A stretch of DNA of 64,000 nucleotides from Linyphia triangularis (GCA_963978545.1 OZ021724.1:27083933-27147932), one strand, 5' to 3'; shown: positions 22,906 to 34,262, counted from the first letter of the stretch. Translations and numbers: made by a program. Notes: generated by a model not told the origin, from the sequence alone.

Positions 22906-23723
22906 CGAAAACCCCTATATGTGTATATATACAATAAATCTTCTTCTCAACCTCACAAGAGAAACTCGAGTTAGTCTTCGATTTGGATATCTAACACTTG
23001 CTACACATATTCCCCAATTCCCTGAACCATAACTATAACTGTGTTTAATGACCACTGATCTGAAGTCCTTTCGTCCCCTGACCAGTAGGGCGCCAAGAAT
23101 CGATTTCTTAATCGATTGACCATTACGCTTCTATCGATTCCCCGGCTTTCATCGCCGAGGGGGCCACGCGGAACAACTTCTAATAGTCAACACTTCGAAG
23201 AAAGATTTCGAGTATAAGTGCGTTTATGTGTAGGCGGGAACTGACGGAAGTCCCCAACAAAAAATTCGAATAAAAAATAATTGCGCTTTAATGGTGGAAA
23301 GGGTAAGAGATTCAATAGGGGAGAAGGGGGGGGGGGGGGTAGATTATAGTTTTTGGAATTATTTTATTCAATTGGTTTTCGATTATTGTTCTTTTGTTTG
23401 TTGTAACTTGTAAGAGGATCATAGTGGAGTATTTGTAGAAGAGGAAATACAATGTCTATGAAATGTTGGACACATTTTGATGATGAGTAATTCATAAAAT
23501 AATGAAGATATAAACAAACTTATGACATTTATACATAGAATAAATCATATATTTTTATTTATAGTGAGGGTTGCCATAGAAAATTTCTTTTGTAAGTATC
23601 GTCTGCCCGTGTTATTAATGTAATGTTTTCTCTCTTGGCCACTCGGATCCTCTGATATAATGCTGGACTTATTCCTTTGGGGATTCGTAAAAGACATCGT
23701 TTACAGGAGGAAAGTATGTATTA
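22906..23723. other. GC-richer island at 23030-23260, otherwise no gene
   Basis: The island contains ATCGATT repeats in both orientations and CATCGCCGAGG. A G run is at 23326-23338. No gene or transposon is recognised. Confidence 0.35.
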
Positions 23724-23725
23724 TA

Positions 23726-24274
23726 CACTATCTACCAATAAGTAATTGGACACCTGTGATAAAAGCAATAAACACAATTTATTCAAATTCAATATGTGGT
23801 TGAGCCTCCACCTGAGGCAATTGCAGTATTAACACTCCGGGGCATGCTTTCCACAAGTGTTTGGATGATGGACAGTAGTATTTTCTTCCACTCGGCTTGG
23901 AGTGGACATGTGCGCGTTCTTTCACCGATTTTGGACGGTTGCTGCACCCCTTAATTCGGCGATCCTACTCGTCCCAGAGGTGTTCCATAGGATTCACGTC
24001 TGGACTCTGAGCAGGCCAGTCCAATCGGTTCTTCCCGCTGTCATCATACTAATCCATGGTGGACCTCGCAACATGACAAGTGGCGTTGTCATATTGGAAG
24101 TAACAATGATCCAACCCGTAAAATTGCCACAGCGTAGGAAGCACATAGTTATCTAGATTAGTGGAGTAGCAGTCAGCGTTGAGCCTACCATGAATTGGAA
24201 TCAAGGGTGACGTAGATCAGGACTGCAGACATTCTCAATTGCATGAGTGTCCAAATGCTTATTGGTAGATAGTG
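23726..24274 (-). mobile_element. Internally deleted Tc1-like transposon
   Basis: Terminal inverted repeats start CACTATCTACCAATAAG at both ends and match over 27 bp with 2 mismatches. TA duplicates lie at 23724-23725 and 24275-24276. The 549-bp element retains only the C-terminal part of a Tc1 transposase, described separately. Autonomous Tc1 elements are usually 1.3-1.8 kb, so more than half has been deleted. Confidence 0.9.
23789..24197 (-). pseudogene. Tc1 transposase C-terminal fragment, degraded
   Basis: On the minus strand the fragment reads through FQYDNATCHVARSTMD (the second catalytic Asp region of the DDE domain), then DWPAQSPDVNPMEHLWDE (the third catalytic Glu in NPMEHLW), and ends TLVESMPRS and GGGSTTY at 23792. 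A stop follows STMD, another follows HLWDE, and one frameshift is needed before EWKKILLS. The first catalytic Asp and the DNA-binding domains are absent. The protein would be inactive. Family assignment is firm from the DDE and C-terminal motifs. Confidence 0.88.
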
Positions 24275-24276
24275 TA

Positions 24277-24605
24277 GAAGGCCAGTATTACAGCCGCAAT
24301 AGACTCTGTGGATGCCAACGTGCTTGCCCGTACCTTGCGCGAAATTGACTACCGTCTTGATATTCTCCGTGCGATGAACGTCGCACATGTCCATTGACAA
24401 TGGCCATAAAAAAAATTTGTGTCTATCTAACCATTTGTGTTATCAATTTAAATTTATATTCGTTATCTTATGAATTATTCAACATCAAAATGTATCTAAC
24501 ATTTTATAGACACCCTGTATATTATTAATATTGTCGTTTGTGAGCCATTCCACTGAAATAGGACAAAGTCCTGCAGATGACATTTGGGTGTGATTAAAAA
24601 ACTTG
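24277..24605. other. No gene seen
   Basis: AT-rich sequence with GACACCCTGTAT near 24510, which resembles a terminus of a CAGGGTGT-type DNA element without a visible partner. Confidence 0.3.
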
Positions 24606-24608
24606 GTA

Positions 24609-24703
24609 TTTAAAAAGTTTATGAGGGAATTCTTGTGTTAATTTAAAAAGTTATGAGTGAATTCTTGTGTTAATTCAAAAAGTTATGAGTGAATTCCCAA
24701 ACA
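24609..24703. repeat. Three 32-33 bp tandem units
   Basis: TTTAAAAAGTTATGAGTGAA-type units occur three times (about 24609, 24642, 24674) with minor changes. It is a minisatellite-like expansion at the edge of an X repeat. Confidence 0.75.
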
Positions 24704-24950
24704 GTCACTTTTGCTGAATTCTGTGGTTTGGAAGATACATAGATTTGTTTTCAGTACCCCTAATTCACCAGTTTTGTTCATTGACAAATTCGTCCAAATG
24801 AAAATTACCCTTATCGAAAAACCATATTCAGACGCCATAAAATCAATTCCAATCAATTAATTTTGCAAAGCGGTTATATTTTGAATTCTACCCCAGCTAA
24901 AATCAGCCATTCTTTAAATTCTACTTCCGACTTAAAATTTTTAAGGTAGT
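24704..24950 (-). repeat. Dispersed repeat X, copy 4, diverged
   Basis: TTTCAGTACCCCTAATTCACC, TTGACAAATTCGTCC and ATCAATTCC correspond to the minus-orientation blocks of X copy 3. The copy is interrupted at its far end by the TTAA element at 24951. Confidence 0.5.
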
Positions 24951-25746
24951 AGTCTGGTAACTTGGGTTCAAAAAATAGAAATTTTTTTTTGCTTAATTTG
25001 AAAGTACAATGTCTTGAGAATATACTGTGAAAATTTCAGACAGAAATTCGAAATATTTCGAGAGTTATAACGAGTTTCCTAGAGCGCCTCGGAGTCCAAC
25101 CTTTAAGGTCGACCGGCAGCTGCAACCGCTTGGACCCTTCTATTGTTTGCGCTTTTAGTATATTTAAGTTAAAATTCACAGTACTCTGTTAGTATTTGAT
25201 CGTACGTTGACACGTAAGCATCTAAGATGGATAGGAAAGGAAAAAAACGTGGTACGAAAAGTCCTGGAGATCCAGGCATTAAACGCGTTTTTCTCAAAAC
25301 ATTGTTTTTCTGGTTGGCCCGGGTCCTAACTTTTTTTCTACTGAACCGATTGCTTTCAAATTTTAACAGGCTGTTCTACACACTTATAGTTCTCGTCGGT
25401 ACTAACGAGAATTCTTTTCACCCCTAACTTTTTATTTTACAACCCTTTCTTTGCTAAAATAAAAGGACTTTTTTTTTTCAAAGTCCGCCATTTTGTTATT
25501 TACCCTTGAAATTTAACTTCAGTAGTTCCGACCAGAATGACATGTCTATAGATTAAGAATAATCAAGAATATTTGATTTCAGATAACATCAAGAGCCATT
25601 TTTTCAAATAATTTTTTTTTTATATTTTCAATATGTAAATAAAAACACTCTAAATATTCAAGATAATTCATTTTTATTTTCCTATAAAAAACCACCCTCC
25701 AAAGAAGTCATGAAAATAGGCATAAGTTACCAGACTACTACCTTAA
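24951..25746. mobile_element. TTAA-flanked element with 19-bp inverted ends
   Basis: TTAA then GGTAGTAGTCTGGTAACTT at 24951, and its exact reverse complement with TTAA ending at 25746. The element is 796 bp. The TTAA duplication suggests a piggyBac- or Kolobok-type superfamily. It contains a short, possibly coding N-terminal fragment (25227 onward), as expected of an internally deleted derivative. Confidence 0.75.
25227..25301 (+). pseudogene. Possible transposase N-terminal scrap
   Basis: ATG opens a frame reading MDRKGKKRGTKSPGDPGIKR before losing coding character near TTTCTCAAAAC. It is strongly basic and sits about 275 bp inside the TIR, where a transposase start would be expected. The ORF continues to 25427 but is then hydrophobic and T-rich, which is not transposase-like. 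The origin is inference from position and composition. No match was recalled. Confidence 0.3.
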
Positions 25747-26600
25747 TTTTCATCGAATTCCTGTTAAAATGGCCCCATCCCTATATTTTTGTTAGGTATA
25801 AAATTCACGTTTTGAAACAACATTTCAACCGACAATGTTGACAGCGAAATATTCCATTAGGTTTATGGATTCTCGAAAGACTGACAATCACTTTTAAACC
25901 ACAACACAGAAATGGGGGAGGGGGGGGGGGAGAAACCTCATCTCGCAAACGAAACAAAATAATGAGTTTAAGGAACAAAATAAGAAACTTATCTTCCATC
26001 CAAAAGCAGACGATATTCCGCCTCGGGCTAAAAAATAAATAACGAACATTAGGAGGTTGAGGATGGCAATCCCATGGGTATCGTTTGGCGGGAAAAGTTA
26101 TTCTACGTCGTCATTCCATCGCCCCTTAATAAAGTGTCCCTTAAAACGTGTGTTTGGGAGGTAAAAACAAAATTTAAGCGCTCATTTCGGCAGTTTACTA
26201 TCGTCCAATAAGAACTGCAGTACTGCACAAGTAACGGAAGAACGAATACGAAATGAAACACGCGTAAATCATTTAACGGCGAAATGGCGAATCTATTCCT
26301 TTTCAATATTTGCCTGGAATCGGCTCTTTCCAGTTGAGTTTTGGTTTATTCTGAGTTTGAATGGCGAACGTGTAAATGGCTGACGTGGGTTGTTAAGGGC
26401 GAAAAGTCGATATGAGTGGAGATTTTATTGGACATATTTTGAATTAATTATGGAGGATCCTTTTGCGCTGCATTTTCTAGAGTTCCAGTTTTAGTTCGTA
26501 TAGAGTTGCTTTCTGTTAGTCATTTCTGATAATGGTATAGTGTCTGATAAATCACTTTGTTTGGTAAGATGTTAAATGAATACCTTAATAAATGTATTCA
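25747..26600. other. GC-richer island at 26040-26460, no gene assigned
   Basis: The island contains CGTTTGGCGGGAAAAG (E2F-like), ATGGCGAA repeats, CAATAAGAACTGCAG and ACACGCGTAAATC. A G run lies at 25916-25930. Short open frames lack known domains. A host regulatory region is a reasonable guess. Confidence 0.35.
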
Positions 26601-27091
26601 CTAGCTGAATATCTGTATATCGTTACGAACGAAATAATACATTTTAGCAATCAAAAGGCATTCATCATCATGGCGCAGTATGTCCCATGTGTTGCCCTTG
26701 CGCCTTTAATCTCCTACCAACCAATCAACCAAAAGACATTCATGCATTCTACATTATTTGGAACTTTAACTCTGTTTCGATCCCTGAAGTCGGTTTATCA
26801 AAATCGAAATAGCTTCTTTTTTTTTTTTTTTTTTTCCTTTTTTTTTTCCTTGACCTTGTTAACATTTGTATTAATTTCAGAGTTTTTACTACATTGGATG
26901 AGGTACATTTAGGTTAGTTCGACCCCCTTAAAATTAGTTTTGTCGCGATCGGAATAACTTACTTTTTCTATGATTGACCTTATTGATATTTGTACCAAAT
27001 TTCAGAGTTGTGATTATATAGGAAGTGTAAGAATTAGTGATAAGCGAATCAGTCAGAGAGAGAGAGCTTCGGCTTTTATATGCGATAACTA
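26601..27091 (+). mobile_element. Helentron/DINE-like repeat H, copy 2
   Basis: Starts CTAGCTGAATATCTG and ends GAGAGCTTCGGCTTTTATAT. It has one full unit of the 148-bp module (GATCGGAATAACTTACTTTT to TTTCAGAGTTGTGATTATA) that is amplified in copy 3. A T run at about 26816-26850 and a short retroposed insertion at 26665-26730 interrupt it. Confidence 0.6.
26665..26730 (+). mobile_element. 66-bp truncated retrotransposon tail with duplication
   Basis: Between AAAAGGCATTCAT and AAAAGACATTCAT (one mismatch in 13) sits a piece ending CCAACCAATCAACC. H copy 3 at 30850-30880 shows the uninterrupted site (CAAAAGACATTCATG), which confirms the insertion. The piece shares GTATG and GCCCTTGCGCC with 10151-10215. 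Confidence 0.65.
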
Positions 27092-28118
27092 GGTTGACTA
27101 TTCTAAGAGTAAATATCCACATTCCAGCCATTTTCCCCAAAATATGCACCAACGTATCACAAGCGATTTTGTGACGATCTTTTTTCCTCTCTTTTCACAA
27201 AACCAAAATTGATTAATGATGGACCAAATTAAAGGCTAAGGAGTTCGATTCTAATGAATAATTAATTTATTGAACAATTGCATAATGAGTGAGTTATTTA
27301 TTTGAAAATCAAAATAAAAAAAACAAAAAAAAAACATATGCAGTCTAAAAGTTTTGGAAAGTTATGATAGCATACGGTAGATGGCAGCACTAGAGAAAAG
27401 AGAAAACCACAATTTTAACACATTGAGGAAACCTGAGGAATCGTATCTCTCAGCAATAGAATACAACTTTTACGAACTTCCAAAAGAGTAATTCCTCTAA
27501 GCTATCTCAAATAGTGTTCATCTATACATATTAGAACTGTCTAAATTGCCCACCAATTCAATTTGAAGAATTCCAAAAATCAAACACAACAAAAAAGTCC
27601 CACCATACACTAACAAAAAATGCACTTTATTATATCACCGTTATTTACATTTCTAACAAGAATGCTGTAGTGGAAAAAATATATTATACCCTCTATAGCC
27701 TTGTATTCAATCTTAATACAGCATCTAGATGCCTATCTTTCACTAAAGGGAACGTATATAATGTAAACCGTTGGTGAACTCAATTAATCATGAGTACTCG
27801 CTTAAAAAAATGACCTAACAGCAGAAACTTTATACTAAGGCTAGAATATCTTCCCTCTAAATCTAAGAATGCTTTATGGTTTTCCTGGGAATTTGGGGAT
27901 TCTAGCCTGGAATTTATTTAATTTTTTGTTATTTGTGAGTCAAGAAGTAAGGACTGTGCATTAAGCTAGTATATAGTTCTCTTAGGGTCTAATACATTAT
28001 TTTAACATTCAAGTTTGAAGTGAAACAGAAGAAAATTGAGACAGCAGACGATATTTAGAACAAAAGAATTCGATACCTAAGAAAAAAATGTGAGAGCAAT
28101 TCTCTGTTTAACACACGG
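27092..28118. other. No gene seen
   Basis: AT-rich sequence with A-rich runs at 27310-27335. No supported gene or repeat. Confidence 0.4.
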
Positions 28119-28470
28119 AACATTTTGACTCATTTTTTTGTACGCGTTAACAAATTAGAACTAACTCTAGAATTATAATGAATCTAGTAGTAATGTTTTT
28201 GTTTTATACAATACTAGCTGGTGGCTAACTTATATTGAAATATAATTATTTTAACTATTGAAAATAATTATTTTATGCAATCGACGCACCGAACACGAAC
28301 GTGTCCCTTGCGTCGGTGGATTAAAAAATCTATATGTGACCATAATTTTTTTTTTTTTTACATAACTTAGCCAACAGCTAGTATTGTATAAAACAAAAAC
28401 ATAATTACCAGATTCATCATAATTCTAGAGTTCTAATTTGTTTACGAGTGCAAAAAAGGGCCAAAATGTC
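28119..28470. mobile_element. Foldback element with ~110-bp arms
   Basis: The left arm 28119-28235 and right arm 28362-28470 are reverse complements with scattered mismatches. Shared words are ACAAATTAGAACT, CTCTAGAATTATAATGA, GTTTTTGTTTTATACAATAC and TAGCTG. The loop holds a GC-richer stem (GACGCA with TGCGTC). No coding content. The folded transcript would be a long double-stranded RNA. Confidence 0.75.
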
Positions 28471-29935
28471 TGATGCGTACAGTAGAGTTCTGTAAATGAA
28501 ATGAAACATGGATTATTGGAATTGACATCAAATTAATTGCCATTGATTATGTTACGGAGTTTATTTCATTTCATTCTAAAAGCGCGTGCAACTTGTATTT
28601 ATTCACTGTCACTGGTGAGTTTGTGTTTGGTAATTTGGTTTTTATTCTTGCGCTACACTTAACCGTAAATTTTTATTTGCGATCCTCAACAATAAATTTC
28701 AAATATACTTTATTTTTGTTCAAAAATACGAACCCGTAGAAAATGCGGTCGTTTCTGAACACCTTGTATAATTTTGAAAATTTTATAAATATGCACATGA
28801 AATACATTACATATTTTATTCTATATTAAAAAGGATTTTTATGAAAATCCCTTCAGCCGTTTAGGAGTTGAATCGGCCAAAAGTGTTCAAAATTCAAAAT
28901 TAAAAAAAAACAAAAAGACTTATTTTCAGATGTTTGGTTAATGATACAGAAAAAACATATTTAATCTGAACCCATGTACAGGCACTTCAATCTTATTAAT
29001 CTATATCCTCGAAAAATGATGTAGAGTTTCTAGAAATAAGAAACTTTAAAGACGTTAAGCATAAACCCATTTCAATAAATTTAACTCAAAGATCAAAATT
29101 CCATTAGAGCTCCATCTGAACACTCATTTGTAAATCGGATTTCTTTCAAACATCTCGAATTCTCACTTTTCGTTATTTTTTTTTATCCCACAGCTCATTT
29201 TATGTTTTTAAGCCATTTAGTTACACGGTAAGACCAAACAGAAAAAGCATAAAAAAAATAGTTGCGACAAAAACGAGAAAATGATAATTTTCAAAATCGA
29301 CTCTAAAATATATATAAAAAAATTCTTTAGCGCAAATATTGTTTTTAATATGTATGAAATTTTTTAAATTCTATAAAAATATATTTTCATAAATAAATAT
29401 TTTTTCTTGCACAAAAGTAATTGAGACTGCTTTTTAAAGGAACACTCAAAAATACGTATAGTTGTAGTTATAGTATTTCATTAAATTAAATGCTGACTGT
29501 TAACTTTTTTTGCTGCCAAAAACGCTCGTATAAAAAAAATAGTTTTGCAAGGGGAAATGTGATTGTCAAATAATCTTCAAACTGAAATGCTAAACCATCT
29601 TTTAAACTGAATATTTAGAAAGCAATTGTTTTTATAAGGCAGGCATGGTGTTTTTTTTTTGTTTTTGTTTTTTTTTAAGTGTAAGAAAATGTTTTTTGAT
29701 TTTGAGATTATTAAAGTAAAATTTCTGCATGTAAGAATTTTTATTGGTGTAATATCAAAGGTCACATACCACGATCTTTAGTTCGAATTGATAGGATGGT
29801 AAACATAATGCACACAAGTAATTAGGCAGTATTAGTATCCAAGTAATATTGTAGTAAGTTATTTCTAACTGGCATTAAATAGATTTTTTTTAATAACGTG
29901 CAAATGATTAATAGTTATTTAGCAACTAATTGAGT
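28471..29935. other. No gene seen
   Basis: Very AT-rich. GAACACCTTGTATA near 28758 resembles an orphan DNA-transposon terminus. No coding segment is supported. Confidence 0.4.
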
Positions 29936-30330
29936 AAGTAATATTTTCTCAAATGAAGCAAAATTTGTCGAGTTTGAAAAAGTGATTTCCTTCATGTTGC
30001 ATACAATATTTTTTATAACTACGTGCATAAATATCTTTAATACATATATGAACTAAAGTTGGCAACTCAAGTCAATGAATATTTTCTTAAAATGTCATTT
30101 TTATAACAAAGTAAAAATAAAAAATTCAACTTTTCTTCTTCCTAAATCGTGGGGAAATAACACTTTATCGCGTGGAGTGTGAGAAAGTTACTTTCCCCTG
30201 CTAATGTGAAAAAGTACTTTCTCGTTCTCCTCGTGCTCAAATATTATATTGTCTTTGTAGAAATGATAATTTCAGAAAAAATTAATTGACTGGAGTTGCT
30301 AACATTAATAAATATATGTATTAAGGAAAC
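29936..30330. repeat. Dispersed repeat Y, copy 1
   Basis: Shares TTGCATACAATATTTTTTA, GACTGGAGTTGCTAAC or GACTGGAGTTACCAAT, and GAAAAAGTACTTTC-type words with 32511-33080 and 34263-34800. The order varies, so the full unit could not be defined. Confidence 0.5.
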
Positions 30331-30803
30331 TGTTAAGGCAAAAATGTCAAAATTTTCGATTTTTATATTTTAGTGGAAAAATATAGCCTGAAATTCTAGC
30401 TTTCAGTACATACCTTACTTTTGCTGATAGAATTAAGAATATTATTTGTGTTTTTGTAAGCGTGCATATCAGAAATCGTCTGTTTTTCATTTTCTTAAAT
30501 TGTATTTTTCTCTTCATGTGTATTTTAAGATTTTTAGGGTATTCGATTTGTTCCTTGCTATTCAAAAGTTGATGTATTTTTATTTTTTTTTAATTTGGAG
30601 GTATTGTTTACTATACTATTTTGAACACAATTGTGCATGGATTTTGGAATCTGGTATTTTTTTATTGTTTTACAAACAATTTTCGTAATGCTTCTATTTA
30701 AAAAGTTTAAAATTTTTGCCGTTGTACCAAAGTTTTACTTTTAAATAATTAACCAACGAGTCAAATTCAAAATCCATGCACAATTATGTCAATATATATT
30801 CGA
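30331..30803. other. No gene seen
   Basis: T-rich sequence. The open frames at 30347 and 30446 are low-complexity. Nothing is supported. Confidence 0.35.
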
Positions 30804-32284
30804 CTAGCTGAATACCCGTGCTGCGCTACGAAATTTTACCATTAGCATTTTAGCGATCAAAAGACATTCATGTATTCTACACAATTCAGACGTTTGCTCA
30901 CATTTCGATCCCGACAAATTGATTTATCAAAATAGGAACTTTCCTTTGTTGACATTTTAAACGAAATTTATAATTGTGAATAGTAAATTGGAATAGTTTA
31001 TTGTGTTTATGTTTGCTCTTAGTTCTAAATTTCAAAGTAGTAGCTGTATTGGAATTTAGACATTAAGTTAATCCTCGTATAGCTTCAATATTGCGTCGAC
31101 TTTTCATCCCTTAAAAATTCGTTAATCGATATTGGAATGACTTATTTTTAACATTTGCAAAAAAATATCAGAAAAATGACTACATTGGAAGTTGAACATT
31201 CGGATATCCCTCGTTTGGAACATTTAACCCCTTTTCGACCCCTTAAAGTTGGTTAATCGAGAACAGAATAGCTTACTTTTTCTATGTTTAATCTTTTTTG
31301 ACATTTGTACCAAATTTTCGAGTTGTGACCATATGGGAAGTGGTACATTCGAATATTCCTCGTTTGGAACGTTTAACCCCTTTTCCACCCCTTGATCCAC
31401 CCGAGATCGGAATAGTTTACTTTTTCTGCGTTTTTTTTTATTAATATTCACATCAGTTTTCAGAATTGTGAAAATATGAGAAGTAGGACATTCGAATATA
31501 TCGCTCGTTTGGAACGTTTAACCCCTTTTTTATCTCTTAAAGTGGGTTAATCGAGATCGGAATAGCTTACTTTTTCTATGTTTACCATTGTTGACATTTG
31601 TACCAATTTTTAGAGTTGTGACCATATGGGAAGTGGTACATTCGAATATCCCTCGTTTGGAACGTTTAACCCCTTTTCGACCCCTTAAAGTAGTTAATCG
31701 AGATCGGAATAGCTTACTTTTTCTATGTTTACTATTGTTAATATTTGTACCAATTTTTAGAGTTGTGACGAAATGAGAAGTAGGACATTCGAATATTCCT
31801 CGTTTGGAACGTTTAACCCCTTTTCGAGCCCTTAAAGTGGGTTAATCGAGATCGGAATAGCTTACTTTTTCTATGTTTACTATTGTTAATATTTGTACCA
31901 ATTTTTAGAGTTGTGACCAAATGGGAAGTAGGATATTCGAATGTCCCTCGTTTGGAACGTTTAACCCCTTTTCGACCCCTTAAAGTGGGTTAATCGAGAT
32001 CGGAATAGTTTACTTTTTCTATTTTTACCATTGTTGATATTTGTGCCCATTTTCAGAGTTGTGACTATGTGGGAAGTATTATTTTCGAATGTCCCCCGTT
32101 TGGAACGTTTAACCCCTTTTCGACCCCTTAAAGTGGGTTAATCGAGATCGGAATAGTTTACTTTTTCTATTTTTACCATTGTTGATATTTGTGCCGATTT
32201 TCAGAGTTGTGACTATGTGGGAAGTGGGAGAATTAGTGATGAGTGAGTCAGTGAGTGAGGGCTTTGCCTTATATATAGAGAGAT
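30804..32284 (+). mobile_element. Helentron/DINE-like repeat H, copy 3, expanded
   Basis: Starts CTAGCTGAATACCCGTGCTG and ends AGGGCTTTGCCTTATATATA. About 1.2 kb of it is a tandem array of 145-149 bp modules. Copy 2 has one module, so copy 3 gained length by module amplification. No Rep or helicase coding sequence is present. Confidence 0.6.
31062..32230 (+). repeat. ~148-bp tandem array, about 8 units
   Basis: The word CGTTTGGAAC (or a one-base variant) occurs at 31212, 31361, 31506, 31654, 31801, 31949 and 32097, spacings 145-149. A degenerate unit lies before the first and a partial one after the last. Each unit carries TTAACCCCTTTTCGACCCC, GAGATCGGAATAG and AGAGTTGTGAC. Open frames inside (31588, 31224, 32109) are repeat shadows. 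Confidence 0.93.
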
Positions 32285-32510
32285 TAGCTTGTACAAAAAC
32301 ATTGAGATAGATTGCAAAAAATTTGAATCGCAAGGAGCGTTTTTAAAATTACGGAAAAAACGCTAAATTTTTCAATAAAAATTTAATTTCTTGAAAAAAA
32401 AATTAATAAAATTTTTTGAAATTTTGGGTTGTGTTTCATCTAATTGCTATTGAACTGCACACAAAATTTCATGAATTTTGGACAAAAATTGAAGAATTTT
32501 TATTTTTGAC

Positions 32511-33080
32511 TTAACAGTCCCCTTAAAAGAAATATGCACGGGATTATAAAAAATATTGTATGCAACACGTGAGAAAATACTTTTCAAACACGGTAAAAGA
32601 GCATTTACCTCGTTTGAAAAAGATTTCCCAATTAGTTGCATAAGTAACAATTCTATACCAAAACCATCTAAAATTTGAGCACAAGGCGTGGGGGAAAATA
32701 CTTTTTCACACTAGTGCGGGTGACCGAAAAGTGCTGCTTTCGCCACGATTTCTGATTAAACACGATTAAATAAAGTATATTTTATTACACGTAGTTATAG
32801 AAACTTTTTTTTTGAATCTGAAATCGTGGCGAAAGCAAGACTTTATCGTGAGGAGTGTGGTGAAGAATTGCACTACTGCGATAATACTTATTTATGTAAC
32901 GGGTTGCGAAAGTAATACTTTTTCAAGCGAAATAAAATACTTGTTTGAGAAGTGCGGTAACAGAAGTCAAATAATTTACCGAGTTTGAAAAGGTATTTTT
33001 GCATGCGTTGCATACAATATTTTTTAAGATCTCGTAAAAAAAATAGTTTTAATACATATATATGTTAAAAGGAAGTCCTA
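32511..33080. repeat. Dispersed repeat Y, copy 2
   Basis: Contains AATTTGAGCACAAGGCGTG, CACTAGTGCG and GAAATCGTGGCGAAAGC, with counterparts in 34263-34450. It flanks the foldback at 33085-34258. Confidence 0.45.
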
Positions 33081-33084
33081 ATAT

Positions 33085-33881
33085 GGATCATTGACTATAC
33101 TCGCTATGTTACAATCTTCTAGTCCCAGTGCATTTAGAAACTACTTTGTATAAAACCTTGAAATTCAGTGAGTAGGTACGAAAAAGGCCACTTAATGAAA
33201 TGACGTAAATTGTTTTCATTTAATGTCTATCTATTATAAATGAAAATGTGGGCGCTCCCAGAAATATATGCAAGGGGGTGCAAGACTAGATTTTTTTCAA
33301 AATCATTAATTTTTTTAAAAATCATTTTATTTTTTTAGACATGTTAATTAATAATTATGCGTTATAAATCATACTCTTTGATAATAGTAAAAATTCATGG
33401 TACATATTTTTGAAAGCGCAACCCTGTTAAAGAGAAGAAAAAAATAGTAAAATTATTAAAATATATATTTTTAACGATTTTTTTTTTATCATCCAACTCG
33501 CGGCATTTAAGAGACAGTGTTTAAAATAGATGAACTCAAAGTTGCAAAAATACAGAAGAGTAAAATTTTTTTTTTTATTATTTCTTCCAAGTTTCGGATT
33601 TAATGAAAAAAATTTTTTAAATGAAACACGAAAGCAGTATTGGAATATGTTCCATTGAATTCTAAAAATGTATTTCAAGATAGTATATTTGATGGCTTAA
33701 AAAACAAAACATTTTCCTAGAATTTTGAGAACTGCACAGGAAATGATTATACAATAAAATAAATACTTCTACTAATAATCATAGACAACAAGCTCCAGAA
33801 AGTCGTATTGCAAGTAGCTATAAAAAACGACATAGGAAAGAAACAAAAGACTAAATTAATAGAAAGAAAAAAATGCTCGGT

Positions 33882-33921
<40 letters not shown>

Positions 33922-34258
33922 CTTGGAATTTTCATCATTTCTCTAATTTTTATTTTTTTTAATTTGCAAGAGCCAGAGGGGTGCAAGTGCACCTCCTTGC
34001 ACCCTCCTGGGGGCGCCCATGATTGAAAATTAAAATAGCAAATGACAAAACCAGGTGGAAGCACTGCTTATGCATTGACGTAAGGATTTCAAATATAAAA
34101 TAAAATATATTGGACGCTATTTTCGAGTTTTTAATTTATGTCATTTCATTAAGTGATCTTTTTCGTATCTGCTCACCAAATTTCAAGGTTTTATACAAAG
34201 TAGTTTCTAAATGCACTGGGCTAGAAGATTGTAACATAGCGAGTAGATAGAATGATCC
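33085..34258. mobile_element. Foldback element whose loop received a hAT MITE
   Basis: The left arm 33085-33211 and right arm 34133-34258 are reverse complements over about 125 bp. Shared words are TCGCTATGTTACAATCTTCT, GTGCATTTAGAAACTACTTT, GTATAAAACCTTGAAATT and CACTTAATGAAATGAC. The loop contains the complete element 33247-34021. Without it the loop would be roughly 140 bp. Confidence 0.85.
33247..34021. mobile_element. hAT-like MITE N, copy A
   Basis: Ends carry GGGCGCTCCCAGAAATA and CTCCTGGGGGCGCCCATG. An 8-bp duplication, AATGAAAA at 33239-33246 and ATTGAAAA at 34022-34029, has one mismatch. The 775-bp body matches copy B (50709-51486), for example GACATGTTAATTAATAATTA and TATTTTTGAAAGCGCAACCC. 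A long T run is at 33883-33919. No transposase. Confidence 0.8.
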
Positions 34259-34262
34259 TTAA

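Noticed and set aside
31588..31776. Open frames in the 31-32 kb region on both strands
   Set aside because: They repeat with the 148-bp module and are shadows of the tandem array.
31062..32230. CRISPR-like regular array
   Set aside because: The whole 148-bp unit repeats without distinct spacers, and the window is eukaryotic. It is a tandem repeat.
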